Assembly: GCA_027023405.1 (NCBI GenBank)
Contig: JALVVN010000006.1
Span: 119,142 to 183,141 of the forward strand
Source of the DNA: Campylobacterales bacterium
GTDB taxonomy: Bacteria > Campylobacterota > Campylobacteria > Campylobacterales > QNZT01
Direction: 5' to 3'
DNA length: 64,000 nt
The notes under the pieces are model-generated. The model saw only the letters and a program-made list of their open reading frames with translations. It had not been told where the DNA came from and ran no database searches. Shown in pieces: positions 34,339-42,604 of this stretch; position 1 is the stretch's first letter; the number at the start of each line of letters is the position of its first letter. The translations under genes and the position numbers were made by a program.

Positions 34339-35793
34339 TTAATACCGCCTCCAAAAATCCCGTGCAAAGAGGAGTACAACCGTATAAAACTCCAACCTTC
34401 CGATAATCATCGCCAGGGAGAGAATATACTTATCGATCGGTGTAAAAAAAGCATAGTTTTGCGCCGGTCCCACCATCGAAAAACCCGGACCGATATTGCC
34501 GACACACGCAACCGATGTGGTAATAGCCGTCATCGGATCATACCCTCTCGCATAGAGATAGATCGTCACCGCCATATTGGTCACGGCAAAAAGTAGCATA
34601 AACCCGCTCACGCTCCCCAAAATCTTTCCATCGATTCTTCGCTTGTCGATATAGACACCTGTGACCGCATTGGGGTGAAGGATTTGTGCGATCTGGGTAA
34701 ACATATTTTTGAACCAAACCATATGTCGAATCACCTTAATCCCACCCGCAGTCGATCCGGCATTGCCACCGATCAACATCGCGATAAAGATCACGGCGAC
34801 AGCGACACTCCCCCACTTCTCATAATCAAGCGAAGCGAATCCCGTCGTCGTCATCACAGATGCGATCGTCAAAAAAGCGTGTGTCATACTAAATCCCAAT
34901 GCATCTGAAGAGCTCATCAGATGTACGATCGTCAAGAGCGATGAGAGAATCAAAAAGATCGCAAAATACCACCGTACCTCTTCACTCTTATAACCGCTTA
35001 TATCACGATTCCACAACCGCAAATGCGCCAAAAAGTTGATTCCCGAGAGCATCATAAAGAGGGTGCTCACCCACAATATAAAGGGACTATCTGACCAATA
35101 CCCCAGTGATGCATTCTTGGTCGAGAAGCCTCCTGTCGAAATGGTCGAAAAGGCGTGGTTGATCGCATCAAAGAGGTTCATCCCGCCAAGTTCCAAAAAA
35201 ACCGTATCCAAAAAGGTGAGGATCAGATAGATACTCCACAACCGCAACGCCGTATCCTTGATGCGTGGTGTCACCTTCTCCATCTTGATACCGGTTGATT
35301 CGGCTTTAAACATTGTCAATGACCCCGTCGGATTAATGAGAGAAAAGAGTCCCACACCCAAAACAACGATCCCCATACCTCCAAGCCAGTGCATCAAACT
35401 TCGCAACATCAAGATTGACTTAGGCAACGCTTCAATATTACTATACACCGTCGCACCTGTTGTGGTAAATCCACTAATTGCTTCAAAAAAAGCACTTGAA
35501 AAATCTACCTCAGTATAAAGCAACAGTGGTACAGAACCAGCTATTCCTAGCAATATCCAGATGAGATTGACCGCTAAGATCGAATCTTTGATACGCATCT
35601 TCAAACGATGTTGATACAATAACGCAAAAATTACCGCATTTACACCCAAAAAGAGTAGATCAAACCAGCCAAAACGCGCCATCGGCTCATGATAAATCAC
35701 ACCCGTCACAATCGGTAGCAGAAAAAAGAACGCTAGGGCAATCCCGATTGTCGAGAGAAATTTAAAAATATTTTTTAGAGTGAGTAGATCCAC
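34339..35793 (-). CDS. trkH: Trk potassium uptake channel subunit TrkH
   Basis: A 484-aa polytopic membrane protein of the SKT/Trk superfamily, with four pore-loop repeats: GFTTTGAT, STGGFSTK, TTTGFASL and CVGNIGPG each hold a selectivity-filter glycine. GGNAGSTAGGIKVIR is the classic TrkH motif. It forms the K+-conducting dimer gated by TrkA. It overlaps the end of trkA by 19 nt, so the two are co-translated. Confidence 0.93.
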   Translation of the reverse strand: MDLLTLKNIFKFLSTIGIALAFFFLLPIVTGVIYHEPMARFGWFDLLFLGVNAVIFALLYQHRLKMRIKDSILAVNLIWILLGIAGSVPLLLYTEVDFSSAFFEAISGFTTTGATVYSNIEALPKSILMLRSLMHWLGGMGIVVLGVGLFSLINPTGSLTMFKAESTGIKMEKVTPRIKDTALRLWSIYLILTFLDTVFLELGGMNLFDAINHAFSTISTGGFSTKNASLGYWSDSPFILWVSTLFMMLSGINFLAHLRLWNRDISGYKSEEVRWYFAIFLILSSLLTIVHLMSSSDALGFSMTHAFLTIASVMTTTGFASLDYEKWGSVAVAVIFIAMLIGGNAGSTAGGIKVIRHMVWFKNMFTQIAQILHPNAVTGVYIDKRRIDGKILGSVSGFMLLFAVTNMAVTIYLYARGYDPMTAITTSVACVGNIGPGFSMVGPAQNYAFFTPIDKYILSLAMIIGRLEFYTVVLLFARDFWRRY

Positions 35794-37103
35794 TGTTGTG
35801 CCTTCTCTTCTGCATGTTGGGTTGAAAATAGTGCGATCAAATCATTCTCCTGCAATGTAATCGGCGCATCCAATGCGACAAACACACCCTCTCGCTCCAA
35901 TACAACGGTGATCTCTTTGTGCTTGGGAAGCTTCATCTTTTTTCCTATCAGGTGTGAGTTGGGGAAAATTTTACGCACATACAGTGTCGCATTCCCGCCA
36001 CAATAGTGCCTCTCAACAATCACCGAGCTAGAGCTTATCTTTTCAATGATCGCATAAAAGGTGTGCATCTTCGGTCCTCTCGCCACCACAATCCCCAATT
36101 TGTGCATCAGATCATAATACTCTCTTTTATTGTTAATCGCAACCGTTTTAGGGACACCCCACTCCTGCGCCTCAAGCGATTGAATAATATTCAACTCATC
36201 TTTGGTATGCGTCGAGATCACCATATCCGCTTCACTAATCAATTCCTCTTCAAAGATCGTATGCTCAATATAGCGACTATTGATCACTCTTGCCCCATCT
36301 TGCAAAATTTCAGCCGCATGCAGTGCCCGATCGCTATCTTGTTCTATCAACTTGATCTCTAAATTACCCTCTTTACAAAATGTCCGCGCGATCTCCAACC
36401 CCAATGGATTAGCACCGAAAATTGCAATCTTTTTAATCGCATCCGGCATCGAACTGTTAATCTTCCGTCCAAGGAGACGCACTACCTCTTCATTACCGAA
36501 AAAATAGAGGAGATCTCCTTTTTGTAACCGCTCATCGCCATGAGGCAAAATAAAACATTTATTTCGTTCTATCCCAACGATCCGAATATATTCATTTTCC
36601 AACTCCCCTATCAAACTCCCCACAAATGCTTCCTCTTCAAGATAGATCGAAATGAGTTTCATCGGTGTAAAGGCAAAGGATTTGACATTGTTTGCATAGG
36701 GAAACTGTATGAGTGCCTTGATAGAATCAGCCGTATGTGAATAGGGAAAAACCGCATCGTCGATCCCCAACTTACCCGCAATCGAACTTTTGGCAAAATA
36801 GGCATTTCTTAGACGAATGATTTTGCGTTTGGCATCGATCACATCATCAGCAATCAATGTCGATAAAAGATTGGCTTCATCACTATCCGTCACAGCGATA
36901 AAGATATCATAACGCTTGTGCAGCAGTGTCGCATAAGTATCAGGATCTTCGATGTTCCCGACAATGGGCAAAAGATCAACACTCTCCTGAAGCACCTCCA
37001 GCACTTTGGCATCTTTGTCAATAATCGTCACATCGTGTTTGGCACTGAGCGTCTGCGCCAAGAGATGCCCGACACGCCCCGCACCGGCGATAATGATCTG
37101 CAT
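35775..37103 (-). CDS. trkA: Trk system regulatory protein TrkA
   Basis: A 442-aa cytoplasmic regulator with two RCK units. The first Rossmann fold (MQIIIAGAGRVGHLLAQTL with DKD at the end of beta-2) and the second (KIAIFGANPLGLEIARTF) are clear, each followed by a TrkA-C segment. It binds NAD(H) or ATP/ADP and opens TrkH. The gene order trkA-trkH is transcribed on the - strand, away from the dehydrogenase gene that starts at 37198. Confidence 0.93.
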   Translation of the reverse strand: MQIIIAGAGRVGHLLAQTLSAKHDVTIIDKDAKVLEVLQESVDLLPIVGNIEDPDTYATLLHKRYDIFIAVTDSDEANLLSTLIADDVIDAKRKIIRLRNAYFAKSSIAGKLGIDDAVFPYSHTADSIKALIQFPYANNVKSFAFTPMKLISIYLEEEAFVGSLIGELENEYIRIVGIERNKCFILPHGDERLQKGDLLYFFGNEEVVRLLGRKINSSMPDAIKKIAIFGANPLGLEIARTFCKEGNLEIKLIEQDSDRALHAAEILQDGARVINSRYIEHTIFEEELISEADMVISTHTKDELNIIQSLEAQEWGVPKTVAINNKREYYDLMHKLGIVVARGPKMHTFYAIIEKISSSSVIVERHYCGGNATLYVRKIFPNSHLIGKKMKLPKHKEITVVLEREGVFVALDAPITLQENDLIALFSTQHAEEKAQQWIYSL

Positions 37104-37197
37104 CTGAACTCCTCTGATCCAAATAGCCCATTTTAGCGCAAAAGAGATAAGTACACCTTTTAGAAAAACGCGCTATGATCCAAAGAAAAAAGGTATA

Positions 37198-37767
37198 ATG
37201 ATGAGTTATTTCCCTGCATTTCTCAAGATGGATGATCGCCAAATACTTCTTGTCGGAGGTGGCAAGATCGCGCAAGAAAAGCTGGAAAAACTACTCCAGT
37301 TTACAGAACATATCAAGATCATTGCGACGGAGATCTCACAACCGATGCAAACACTCATTGATCATCACGCATTTGCTTATGAGAAGAGAGCATTTCAAGA
37401 GCAGGATTTAGAGGGAGTCGATCTCGTGATTGTCGCTATTGATGATCTCGATCTTCAAGCATCTATCTATCACCAAACACGAGGTACCCATATCTTATGC
37501 AATGCCGTCGATAATACCGACTACTGCGATTTTATCTTCGGCTCTTTTATCAAAGAGGGGGATTTGACGATCGCTATCTCCACTTCGGGCTCTTCTCCTG
37601 CCTTTGCCAAACATTTTCGTCGCTATCTCCAACAACGACTTCCAACAAATATCAATGATTTTCTCAAAGAGATGAAAAAACTTCGTTCCACCCTCCCAAA
37701 AGGAAAAGAGCGGATGGCACTTTTAGAAGAAAAAGCACAAGCGTTTATACAATCCTTTAAAGACTAA
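37198..37767 (+). CDS. Precorrin-2 dehydrogenase / sirohydrochlorin ferrochelatase-type protein (CysG N-domain)
   Basis: A 189-aa protein with a Rossmann fold, ILLVGGGKIAQEKLEKLL, the VIVAIDDLDL segment and CNAVDNTDYCDFIFGSFIKEG, matching the Met8/CysG N-terminal family that oxidises precorrin-2 and inserts iron to make siroheme or, in anaerobes, feeds heme d1 and alternative heme routes. The SAM-dependent methylase domain of full CysG is absent, as usual in this phylum. ATGATG allows a start at 37198 or 37201. It ends 7 nt from the convergent napD stop. Confidence 0.85.
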   Translation: MMSYFPAFLKMDDRQILLVGGGKIAQEKLEKLLQFTEHIKIIATEISQPMQTLIDHHAFAYEKRAFQEQDLEGVDLVIVAIDDLDLQASIYHQTRGTHILCNAVDNTDYCDFIFGSFIKEGDLTIAISTSGSSPAFAKHFRRYLQQRLPTNINDFLKEMKKLRSTLPKGKERMALLEEKAQAFIQSFKD

Positions 37768-37774
37768 AGCACCT

Positions 37775-38122
37775 CTAAAGCTTGTGCTTGAGATCGCCGT
37801 TATAGACCACTTGCGTCGGATCGATATCTCTCTCATTTAACACCGGCGGTACCGAATCCGCTTCATTGAGTCGCTTGATCTCCTCATCCAACTCCTCTTG
37901 ATAGCTCATCATCATATCCGCCGCGATGACATGCGGATGCTCTTGGATCTTCACTAACTTTTCAATCTCTTCACTCACACCCTCTCCCTCGATCGTTACG
38001 ATGATTTTTCCCTTACTCTTGTCACCAAAGTGAAAATCACAAATATCACTCTTTTCACACCACTCTTTTACCTCATCATAATATTCACTCGTACACTGTA
38101 CGACAATGCTTGATATATTCAT
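37775..38122 (-). CDS. napD: NapD, periplasmic nitrate reductase maturation chaperone
   Basis: A 115-aa small ferredoxin-fold protein (MNISSIVVQCTSEYYDEV; GKIIVTIEGEGVSEEIEKL) ending in an acidic tail. NapD binds the Tat signal of NapA so that export waits for cofactor insertion. It is the last gene of the operon, starts within the napL stop (ATGA) and lacks Cys motifs, as expected. The tail is longer than in enteric NapD. Confidence 0.85.
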   Translation of the reverse strand: MNISSIVVQCTSEYYDEVKEWCEKSDICDFHFGDKSKGKIIVTIEGEGVSEEIEKLVKIQEHPHVIAADMMMSYQEELDEEIKRLNEADSVPPVLNERDIDPTQVVYNGDLKHKL

Positions 38123-39081
38123 TTTTGCTCCTTTGGTTTAAGATTCCACACCATCACGCGATCATCATCACTGGTACCCACTACACGATCTTCATCCAAA
38201 AAGAGGATCGTATTGAGGCGACTCTTTTGTCCTTTTAGTGTAGCTAGTTTCTCCTTACTCTGCGTATCGTAAATCACGATATCATTCTCTTCATTCATTG
38301 TAAAGGCGACCTGCTTACCGCTCGGGCTCAATGCCGTCGAATAGATAAAAAAGTGACTCGGGATAAAGTCACCCTTACCGCTTTTAAGGTCATAGAGTGC
38401 CCCTCGTTTATCTTTACCTGCCGCTGCGACAATGTCATGAGAGAGCGCTACTTTATAGACATTGTCACGATTGATTCCTTTGAGCTTTTTGAGTATTTTA
38501 CCGGTTTTGGTATCGATCACATCCAATACCCCACTCTCACATCCAAAAACCGCCCGTGAGTGATCACGACTCAATGCAAAATCGGAAAACTTTGAGGGCT
38601 CTAACTGCTTGCGATAGCGTATTTTGTGCGCATTGAGATCATAAAGCACTGCTTCATTTCCCAATAATCCTAAAAGTGTGTGAGAGGGATCGATAAATTT
38701 TGCTTTAATAATGGAAAGCTTATCCTTTGCAGAGAGCACTTTTTTGGTTTGGTTATTTTCATAGAGCCACATATCGCTATATCCACCCTCTCCGCTGTCA
38801 CTCACAAAGAGGATTTTGTCTCCCATCTTATCAATACTAAAAATTTTGGTATCGATAAGTTCACCCGTAAAATCTTTTACTTGAGGAATCTGAATCGTTT
38901 GTATCGCTTTGTTAGCGTTAAGATCATACACCAGCACTTCTGATCCACTGGTGGCTATGATGAGTTGATTTTGCGCATGAACCGCATCTTGTGCACTGTT
39001 TTTTACCTTGATCTCCAATGAGGGTTGAAGTGTTTGCGCCAAAAGATAAAACGGAAAAATAAGTATCCACAACCGTTTCAT
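38119..39081 (-). CDS. napL: NapL, periplasmic beta-propeller protein of the nap operon
   Basis: A 320-aa protein with a signal peptide (MKRLWILIFPFYLLAQTL) and WD40/quinoprotein-like repeats (LIIATSGSEVLVYDL, DIVIYDTQSKEKLATLKG, VMVWNLKPK). NapL is found only in epsilonproteobacterial nap operons, and its role in nitrate reduction is modest and unresolved. It overlaps the upstream and downstream genes by 4 nt each. Confidence 0.82.
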   Translation of the reverse strand: MKRLWILIFPFYLLAQTLQPSLEIKVKNSAQDAVHAQNQLIIATSGSEVLVYDLNANKAIQTIQIPQVKDFTGELIDTKIFSIDKMGDKILFVSDSGEGGYSDMWLYENNQTKKVLSAKDKLSIIKAKFIDPSHTLLGLLGNEAVLYDLNAHKIRYRKQLEPSKFSDFALSRDHSRAVFGCESGVLDVIDTKTGKILKKLKGINRDNVYKVALSHDIVAAAGKDKRGALYDLKSGKGDFIPSHFFIYSTALSPSGKQVAFTMNEENDIVIYDTQSKEKLATLKGQKSRLNTILFLDEDRVVGTSDDDRVMVWNLKPKEQK

Positions 39082-39428
39082 ACAACCACCATCGACTCAA
39101 TAATCTCTAAAATCTTATCCACCAACTTCTCCTCACTTAATTCTGAACGAATACCCCAATTATCAATCTCCCCTTCAATAAAATCCTCCACCTCATCTAG
39201 TGATCGGATCTGTTCAATCAAACTTCTCATCCCCTCTTCTCCCAAAATATTTTGGATGCGATCCTGAATATAAACCAAATAGTTAAAATCTTCCGGATTA
39301 AAAATATCAAACTCATCACTGTCGATATCATCATAATTTTCATCCACTATCACGAGATAACGCGTCTCATCATACTCCTGATCTAATTTCGAAAAAATCT
39401 TTGGATAACGCGCTTTGAGCTCCATCAA
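39078..39428 (-). CDS. Acidic hypothetical protein between napF and napL
   Basis: A 116-aa very acidic protein (MMELKARYPKIFSKLDQEYD; DDIDSDEFDIFNPEDF). No signal peptide, TM helix or cysteine is seen, so it is probably cytoplasmic. ATGA-type 4-nt overlaps with napF and napL place it firmly in the operon. I do not recognise the family. By position it could be a chaperone or assembly factor for nap iron-sulfur proteins. Confidence 0.6.
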   Translation of the reverse strand: MMELKARYPKIFSKLDQEYDETRYLVIVDENYDDIDSDEFDIFNPEDFNYLVYIQDRIQNILGEEGMRSLIEQIRSLDEVEDFIEGEIDNWGIRSELSEEKLVDKILEIIESMVVV

Positions 39429-39943
39429 CTTACCTCCTTGATTGCTTTTGTTTCATACGAAATTGCTTTGGTTGGGCATCGCGACAAGCAAAACCCACAG
39501 CCGGTACAACGATCCATATCGATAACGGGATTAAACATCCCGTTAAAGAGTATCGCATCATCGATACAAGGCTCTTTACACGCAAAACAGATCACCCCGC
39601 TGTGCGCGACGCATGCCTCAACTCCAATCTCAAATCGCGCATTAACCTGCTCCGGCACTTGATGATCCAGCGACAATACGCCGCTCTCACACGCCTTCGC
39701 ACACGCCTCACAAAAGGTACAACCGCTTTTGGTAAAATTTAGGATCGGCGTACCGTCACTTTTGATGACAATAATCTCCTCTTCACAAGAGCTTTGACAC
39801 GCTTTCGATTCACACGCCTCGCACCCCTTTTGAAAAAGAGACTCATCCAGAGCATAGGGTGGACGAACCACCCACTCCTCTTTAGACAACTCTTTCTCCA
39901 ACGGCTTACGCCAAGCCGTTAGAAATTCTCGTCTTGTTGACAT
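39425..39943 (-). CDS. napF: NapF, iron-sulfur protein of the nap system
   Basis: A 172-aa cytoplasmic ferredoxin. Four Cys clusters are visible: CEACESKACQSSC, CTFCEACAKAC, CFACKEPC and CTGCGFCLSRCP, giving up to four [4Fe-4S] centres with some irregular spacing. N-terminal STRREFLTAWRK resembles a Tat motif but NapF is normally cytoplasmic and helps activate NapA. Its ATG follows the napB stop directly. Confidence 0.87.
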   Translation of the reverse strand: MSTRREFLTAWRKPLEKELSKEEWVVRPPYALDESLFQKGCEACESKACQSSCEEEIIVIKSDGTPILNFTKSGCTFCEACAKACESGVLSLDHQVPEQVNARFEIGVEACVAHSGVICFACKEPCIDDAILFNGMFNPVIDMDRCTGCGFCLSRCPTKAISYETKAIKEVS

Positions 39944-40927
39944 CTATTTGACACCGTCATCCATCATATCTATCAGTTTTGAGTGTGTCTTAAACTCACC
40001 TGTCAAACCATCAGGTTTGAAAGTATTAGCCACAGCAGTTTTGACTTTGGCTTGTGGTGCGTGACATTGAGAACAGTTGTATCGACCTTGATAAAGATGC
40101 CCTAGCTTTTTAGCTTTTGCTATCTTGATATCACCCACATTTCCGATATCCCCTTTGGGACCGACAACTTTACCCTCTTTAATCAACTCACCGTTTTTAT
40201 AGACTGTGGTAGGGCGGTAGTTTGTGAAGTGTGTCGGCGGTATTGGTGTCGCACCCATACTTTTAGCAACATTCGGCATGTGGCATCCTAGACATTTGTT
40301 GTCTTTGCCGGTGATAGGCAAAAGACCGTCCACAGAGTGCGGGATCATCGGAGGCGCATTGACATAGGCTCTCTCGAAGCGATCTGCCACACCGGGAGCA
40401 CCGCGACTATAATCAGCTTTGGCAGGCTCTACATTTTCATCAAAGAGTGTTGTTTTTCTTAATCCCAACATCTCTTCTGTTACCTCTTTTTTATTTCCTA
40501 AATCCTCTTTTGAGATACGATTAGGATCTACCGCGTCTTTATTGATATCGATCACTTTTGTAGCCGCTGTTGCCGTTGAAGCGGTTGCAGATGTAGTTGT
40601 CGCAGCAGTTGGTGCACTTTTTGTCTCAGCTTTTGCACTACCGCCACCTTTAATCGCATCTGCAAGTGCATTGATATCTGTACTGCTAAGTTTGCTTACT
40701 TGTCCTTGCATCACACTCTTCATTGCACCGCCGTAGGTTCCTTTTCGATACCCCTCAAGCGCTTTAACAATATCTTCTTTGCTCATATCCTTGACCACTT
40801 TAGATACCCCAAGAGCTTTCTTTTCAAAATTTTGCCCATGACATCCGAGACATGCAGCGGTACTTGCTGCATAAACACTCGAAGCCGTCAGCAATGAACC
40901 TAGCATGATCATTTTTACCATTTTCAT
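39944..40927 (-). CDS. napB: NapB with an extra N-terminal cytochrome c domain
   Basis: A 327-aa periplasmic protein, about twice the usual NapB length. The signal peptide ends near SSVYA (residue 20). A class I cytochrome c domain has CLGCH at residues 26-30 and a likely Met ligand in the following helix (SVMQGQVSKLSS). A long Ala/Thr/Ser-rich linker (about 95-125) leads to a NapB diheme domain with CLGCHMPN and CSQCHAPQ and the distal His segments HSVDG and HFTNYRP. Seen: three CxxCH motifs in one polypeptide. NapB accepts electrons from NapH/G and passes them to NapA; the added heme domain could extend that wire. Confidence 0.88.
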   Translation of the reverse strand: MKMVKMIMLGSLLTASSVYAASTAACLGCHGQNFEKKALGVSKVVKDMSKEDIVKALEGYRKGTYGGAMKSVMQGQVSKLSSTDINALADAIKGGGSAKAETKSAPTAATTTSATASTATAATKVIDINKDAVDPNRISKEDLGNKKEVTEEMLGLRKTTLFDENVEPAKADYSRGAPGVADRFERAYVNAPPMIPHSVDGLLPITGKDNKCLGCHMPNVAKSMGATPIPPTHFTNYRPTTVYKNGELIKEGKVVGPKGDIGNVGDIKIAKAKKLGHLYQGRYNCSQCHAPQAKVKTAVANTFKPDGLTGEFKTHSKLIDMMDDGVK

Positions 40928-40941
40928 ACTTTACTCCTTTT

Positions 40942-41745
40942 CTATTTTATAAAACTTCTCAAATGAAAATCGAGCGCTTCATCATCACACACATCGACAC
41001 ACCGACCGCAGTTGGTGCACTCTGCCTGTGTAACAAATTCACTTCGCTTTCCTATCATATTCAAAACCTGCGTTTCGGGACAAACCTCTTTACACTTCAT
41101 ACACAAAGTGCAATTATCATGATTATGCTCTACCCGAACCATACTATATTTTCCGATGAGTGAATGAACACCGCCCAAGGGGCAGATATGTCCACACCAT
41201 CCGTTTTTTACAACAAAGAGGTCAAAAATAAAGATCGCTACCAACAATCCAGCACCCGCACCAAATCCATAAATCACACCGCGATTTAAGATCGTAATCG
41301 GTGAAATTACTTCAAAGGCAGCAAGACCACTGACAAATGAAACCGCAAGTGCCAGTACGATCATATAGTAGCGCACATTTCTACTAATCCAAATCTTCTT
41401 TTCTATCTTATCGACATAGAGTTTTCGCCTCAGCCAATTAGCAAGATCTGTCACCATATTAACAGGACAAACCCATGAACAAAAGGCTCTCCCGCCAATC
41501 ACACCGTAAAAGAGTGCGATAATCATCGCACCGATGAGTGCATTTGCACCCAGCAGAGCGCCGGTTGAGAGGATCTGCAACACCGCAAACGGATCACTAA
41601 GTGGCACCACACCAAACAGTGAAGAGCTGGAGAGATCCCCTCGAAGAATTTTCCACCCCCATACATTACCCGCAAAGTAGAGCGCCAACAAAGAGAGTTG
41701 CGTGATACGCCGCAAAATAAGATATTTATAATTACTCATCTTCAT
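40942..41745 (-). CDS. napH: NapH, membrane quinol dehydrogenase subunit
   Basis: A 267-aa membrane protein with four TM helices (about residues 12-30, 62-85, 128-150, 158-182), the CxxxCP motifs CSWVCP and CGHICP, and two cytoplasmic [4Fe-4S] clusters (CTLCMKCKEVCP, CTNCGRCVDVC). With NapG it oxidises menaquinol and feeds NapB; no NapC is present here, the usual state in this phylum. It overlaps napG by 14 nt. Confidence 0.93.
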   Translation of the reverse strand: MKMSNYKYLILRRITQLSLLALYFAGNVWGWKILRGDLSSSSLFGVVPLSDPFAVLQILSTGALLGANALIGAMIIALFYGVIGGRAFCSWVCPVNMVTDLANWLRRKLYVDKIEKKIWISRNVRYYMIVLALAVSFVSGLAAFEVISPITILNRGVIYGFGAGAGLLVAIFIFDLFVVKNGWCGHICPLGGVHSLIGKYSMVRVEHNHDNCTLCMKCKEVCPETQVLNMIGKRSEFVTQAECTNCGRCVDVCDDEALDFHLRSFIK

Positions 41746-42595
41746 CTAACAATCCACCTTGGTTAAGATAATCTGTTGCCTCTTTGGCGCTTCGTTTGTC
41801 ATGTGTTGTCACATCTTTTCCGACTCGGTTTTTAACGCGTTGTTGATCCTTTGTATCCCACCCTTTGACATAGTGATCACCCGGCTTACCGAGTGCCACT
41901 TCTCTAGGAAGGACATGAATCGCCGCTTTTTCCGTCACACACGCTTGTTCACACATACCGCATCCTGTACATGTCTGCATATCCACTTCCGGCTTTAAGA
42001 AAGCGTGTTTCCCGGTACGACTATTTCGGCTATACACTAGCTTGATCGCCGTATCCATTAAAGGGCACGCACGATAACAGGCATCACACTGAATCCCCCA
42101 ATAGGCGATACAGGAGTTGATATCTACTACCGCCAACCCCATATCCATCATCGTCGGATCGAGTTTGCCCGCTTTATTCGTCACTTTTGTTACATCTAGT
42201 GCTTCAGTTGGACAAACCGGTACACACGGAATATCCTCACACATATAACAGGGAATATCTCTCGGTGTAAAAAAAGGTGTACCTATCGTTACATTATCTT
42301 CTGCTTTGGCAATTTTGAGCGTAGCCGGTCGCTGTTTGCCTGTCTCTTTATCAATATTTGAATCACGATTCAAACAGGCTTCAGAACACAATCCGCACTT
42401 GATGCAAGTCTTGAGAAAATCCTCTTCATCGAGTGCCGCAGGAGGTCTGAGTGTCAATGGAGAGCTTTTGGCTTTGGCACTATAACCCGCCCAAAGCAAG
42501 CCCCCCATCACACTCAATCCCACATTGTGTGCCACAGTGGTGAAAAACCTGCGTCTCTCACTGATCTGTGGCTTCTTCTTGACCTCTTTACTCAC
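41732..42595 (-). CDS. napG: NapG, periplasmic iron-sulfur electron carrier
   Basis: A 287-aa protein with a Tat-type N-terminus (SERRRFFTTVAHNVG) and four [4Fe-4S] motifs: CIKCGLCSEAC, CYMCEDIPCVPVCP, CDACYRACP and CTGCGMCEQAC. It forms the quinol dehydrogenase with NapH. It lies 9 nt after napA and overlaps napH. The C-terminal tail is acidic (LNQGGLLDEDE). Confidence 0.93.
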   Translation of the reverse strand: MSKEVKKKPQISERRRFFTTVAHNVGLSVMGGLLWAGYSAKAKSSPLTLRPPAALDEEDFLKTCIKCGLCSEACLNRDSNIDKETGKQRPATLKIAKAEDNVTIGTPFFTPRDIPCYMCEDIPCVPVCPTEALDVTKVTNKAGKLDPTMMDMGLAVVDINSCIAYWGIQCDACYRACPLMDTAIKLVYSRNSRTGKHAFLKPEVDMQTCTGCGMCEQACVTEKAAIHVLPREVALGKPGDHYVKGWDTKDQQRVKNRVGKDVTTHDKRSAKEATDYLNQGGLLDEDE

Positions 42596-42604
42596 CTAAA
42601 CTCC

